NCBI GenBank assembly: GCA_036003885.1
Contig: DASYSA010000613.1
Location: forward strand, 1 to 7,628
Direction of reading: 5' to 3'
DNA length: 7,628 bases
Source: DASYSA01 sp036003885
Lineage (GTDB): Bacteria; Acidobacteriota; Blastocatellia; UBA7656
Positions 5,815 to 7,628 of this stretch are shown piece after piece; within the stretch, counting starts at the first letter, position 1; each line of letters begins with the position of its first letter. The position numbers were made by a program, and so were the translations under genes. Below the pieces are notes generated by a model. The model saw only the letters and a program-made list of their open reading frames with translations. It was not told where the DNA came from and ran no database searches.

Positions 5815-7628
5815 ATGGAGGCAGTTTCAAACGCAACACGCATCGAAGACTCTGCGGGAGCCTACCCGTTGGCTATCGCCGACGCCGCGCTCGCCCTGGC
5901 TCTACTCGTCGTTGCTGCAGGTTTCTTTGGTCTGCTGTTCAATCGGGAGAGCGTGCTGAGCTATGCAATCGGGTATAACCTGTACGGCGCCGAGCGAGTC
6001 CTGGAAGGAGAAGTGCCATATCGCGACTTTCATACGCTCTATCCTCCCGCTACGGTCTACTTCAACGCCTGGGTCTTCAAGCTGCTGGGCATCTCGCTGT
6101 ACAACGCGCTGCTCGGTGTCCTGGTTTTCAAGGTTCTGACAACGGTGATGTTATTTCTTTGCGGACGGCTCGTCATGCCCCGAGGCTGGGCGTTGGCGGC
6201 GGCAGCGTTCTCGCTGTTCTGGCTCAGGCCAAACGGCCCGTTCAAGGCGGTGCCGATGCACTATGGCGCCCTTTTCCTCGCGGTCGCGTTGTTCTCGATC
6301 TTGAACTATGTAACCAGACGAAGGCGTGGATACCTCTTCGTGGCGGGATTGGCGATTGGCGTCCTTGCCCTGTTCAAACACAACATCGGCGCATATGCGC
6401 TCATCGGATCACTCGTCGTCGTCCTTGCTGCGGATCTGCCATCAGACGTCAAGGTTCGACAGATTTTCAGGAGCTATCGTGGGCCGCTGATCCTGCTCTG
6501 CGCTTTTATCCTGTCGCTGCTTCCCGCGCTCATCTACATGAAATCGGAGGGAGCGCTCGGCCCGATGGTTCACACGTTGCTGTTCGGGCCGGGCGAGTTC
6601 CTGCTCGGCAGGCTGAACGCACTTCCTTCACCTGTTATGGCGGTGATCTTCGCTGCGTGGCTGGCGGTGTTTGGACTATTCGCACTTGGAAGGGTCAGGT
6701 CCAATCCGGTTCGAGCAGCGATCATTATGGCCGCGGCAGTGCTGTCGATCTCGGCCTTCTTACTGCTGGCCAACCAGAGTTTCATAGACTCGATAGTATT
6801 CTACGCTCCGGTCGTCGTCGTCGGAGTGGGAGGGTTCGTCTGCTTTTTTGGCAACGGGATCGGCAGGACGCGCCGCGTCGCACTGATGGCCGTGTTGGTT
6901 GGAGCCGCCGCAGCATTCATGGAATCGTTCCCGAGGTTCGCCCGCGAGCAGGCTATCAGCGCGATGCCCTTTGTCGTTCTGCTGCTGTTATATCTTCTGT
7001 ATACGTTCAAGCCGAAAGCTCAAGCAGTGGCAGGCAGAGGCTTGCGATTGAGTGTTGCTCTCGGGATCGTGCCTCTCGTCTTCGCCTTGATGGGAGTACG
7101 GCTCTTCGCAGGCACCTATTTTGACGGCTTAAAATTCAAGAGTGACACGGAACTGCGAGCGGTTCGCGGGCGCGGCGTGTTTTTTCCCGAAGCAATAGCC
7201 GGAGAGATCGACGATGTTATTGATCACATTCAAGAGCGGGTGCCGCCGGACGGCTACTTCTTTGCGCATTCATACGCGGGATCCTCCTACCTGTTTCTGG
7301 CGGACCGCAACAATCCGTCGGGGGCCCAATTCTGGGGCGGTGTCGGTGTGAGCGACGATGAGAAAGCTAGAACTCTTGCAGCCATTAAGGAGAAGAATGT
7401 CTACCTGGTAATAACCAGTGACAGGGACCTTGCCGCGGAGAAGTTCACGGCGATGCGAGAGTACTTGAGCCGAAACTACTTTCAGACCAGACGGATTGGA
7501 GAGGTTGTCATTCTGTTTTTCCCCGACCTGAGGGGAAACAACCGTGCTTCAATGGTCGTGTCATTCAACGAGCAGAGGATTTTCATCGGCAACGAGCACC
7601 GACAGCGTGATCACGAAGGATTAGGACA
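5815..7628 (+). CDS. Polytopic membrane protein, probable GT-C (family 39/83-like) glycosyltransferase with C-terminal soluble domain; 3' end missing
   Basis: The frame runs 604 codons from ATG 5815 to the right edge without a stop. An in-frame TAA (5812-5814) directly precedes the ATG, which fixes the earliest possible start. There are about a dozen hydrophobic segments, roughly at 19-41, 96-118, 124-138, 149-165, 173-187, 190-207, 223-241, 272-291, 300-319, 326-345, 355-369, 381-398 and 410-430. The first outer loop has GEVPYRDFHTLYPPATVYFNA (about 65-85): an acidic residue in this loop is typical of GT-C enzymes using polyprenyl-phosphate sugars, and Asp71 is the candidate. From about 443 onward the chain is soluble, with GEIDDVIDHIQERVPPDGY and an LADRNNPSG stretch. 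This tail occurs in many uncharacterised proteins of this kind. Similarity to GT39/83 is by topology and loop motif only, so the acceptor and even the catalytic role are uncertain. Its place after GT2 and a flippase-like gene supports the call. Confidence 0.75.
   Translation, partial: MEAVSNATRIEDSAGAYPLAIADAALALALLVVAAGFFGLLFNRESVLSYAIGYNLYGAERVLEGEVPYRDFHTLYPPATVYFNAWVFKLLGISLYNALLGVLVFKVLTTVMLFLCGRLVMPRGWALAAAAFSLFWLRPNGPFKAVPMHYGALFLAVALFSILNYVTRRRRGYLFVAGLAIGVLALFKHNIGAYALIGSLVVVLAADLPSDVKVRQIFRSYRGPLILLCAFILSLLPALIYMKSEGALGPMVHTLLFGPGEFLLGRLNALPSPVMAVIFAAWLAVFGLFALGRVRSNPVRAAIIMAAAVLSISAFLLLANQSFIDSIVFYAPVVVVGVGGFVCFFGNGIGRTRRVALMAVLVGAAAAFMESFPRFAREQAISAMPFVVLLLLYLLYTFKPKAQAVAGRGLRLSVALGIVPLVFALMGVRLFAGTYFDGLKFKSDTELRAVRGRGVFFPEAIAGEIDDVIDHIQERVPPDGYFFAHSYAGSSYLFLADRNNPSGAQFWGGVGVSDDEKARTLAAIKEKNVYLVITSDRDLAAEKFTAMREYLSRNYFQTRRIGEVVILFFPDLRGNNRASMVVSFNEQRIFIGNEHRQRDHEGLG

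Noticed and set aside
6159..7124. A 321-codon plus-strand frame inside the last gene
   Set aside because: It is a shifted-frame shadow of the membrane protein, whose own frame is open for 604 codons with regular hydrophobic segments.

Overview
The window carries five protein genes from a mid-to-high GC bacterium (roughly 55-60 % G+C by eye). There is no rRNA, tRNA, CRISPR array or intact transposase. The lineage cannot be fixed from sequence alone. The mix of an exported subtilase, a COG3379-type phosphohydrolase, AGTCAGA-type repeats between genes and a GGGTCAGGCACTC palindrome fits what I recall of Acidobacteriota-like or related environmental genomes. That assignment is an inference of low to moderate confidence.

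Layout. Positions 1-1644 (minus strand) hold the N-terminal 548 residues of a secreted subtilisin-family (S8) protease with a complete Asp/His/Asn/Ser active site; its C-terminus lies off the left edge. Positions 1645-2153 are a divergent intergenic region rich in inverted repeats. It includes a long REP-like palindrome (1967-2056) and a near-consensus sigma70 promoter (2110-2138) placed only a few bases before the next start codon. Four plus-strand genes follow: an alkaline-phosphatase-superfamily phosphohydrolase (2154-3830), a short GT2 glycosyltransferase of the polyprenyl-phosphate-sugar synthase type (3953-4669), a PF03706/UPF0104 flippase-like membrane protein (4691-5734), and a large polytopic protein resembling GT-C (family 39/83-like) glycosyltransferases (5815 to the right edge, incomplete).

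How the genes may work together. The last three genes make a plausible lipid-linked sugar route. The GT2 enzyme would load a sugar onto polyprenyl phosphate on the cytoplasmic face. The PF03706 protein would assist movement across the membrane. The GT-C-like protein would use the lipid-linked sugar on the outer face. The GT2 and PF03706 genes are in the same frame, separated by one stop codon and seven codons, which recalls the fused GT2-PF03706 architecture I remember for archaeal AglD. The phosphohydrolase is upstream on the same strand, but a 122-base repeat-filled gap separates it from the GT2 gene, so co-transcription is uncertain.

Most noteworthy non-coding structure: the REP-like palindrome, which lies inside a false N-terminal extension of the phosphohydrolase frame; an AGTCAGA-type repeat cluster that forms a perfect 24-bp inverted repeat and runs into the first codons of the GT2 gene; and two interleaved inverted repeats at 1840-1889 with pseudoknot-like topology.
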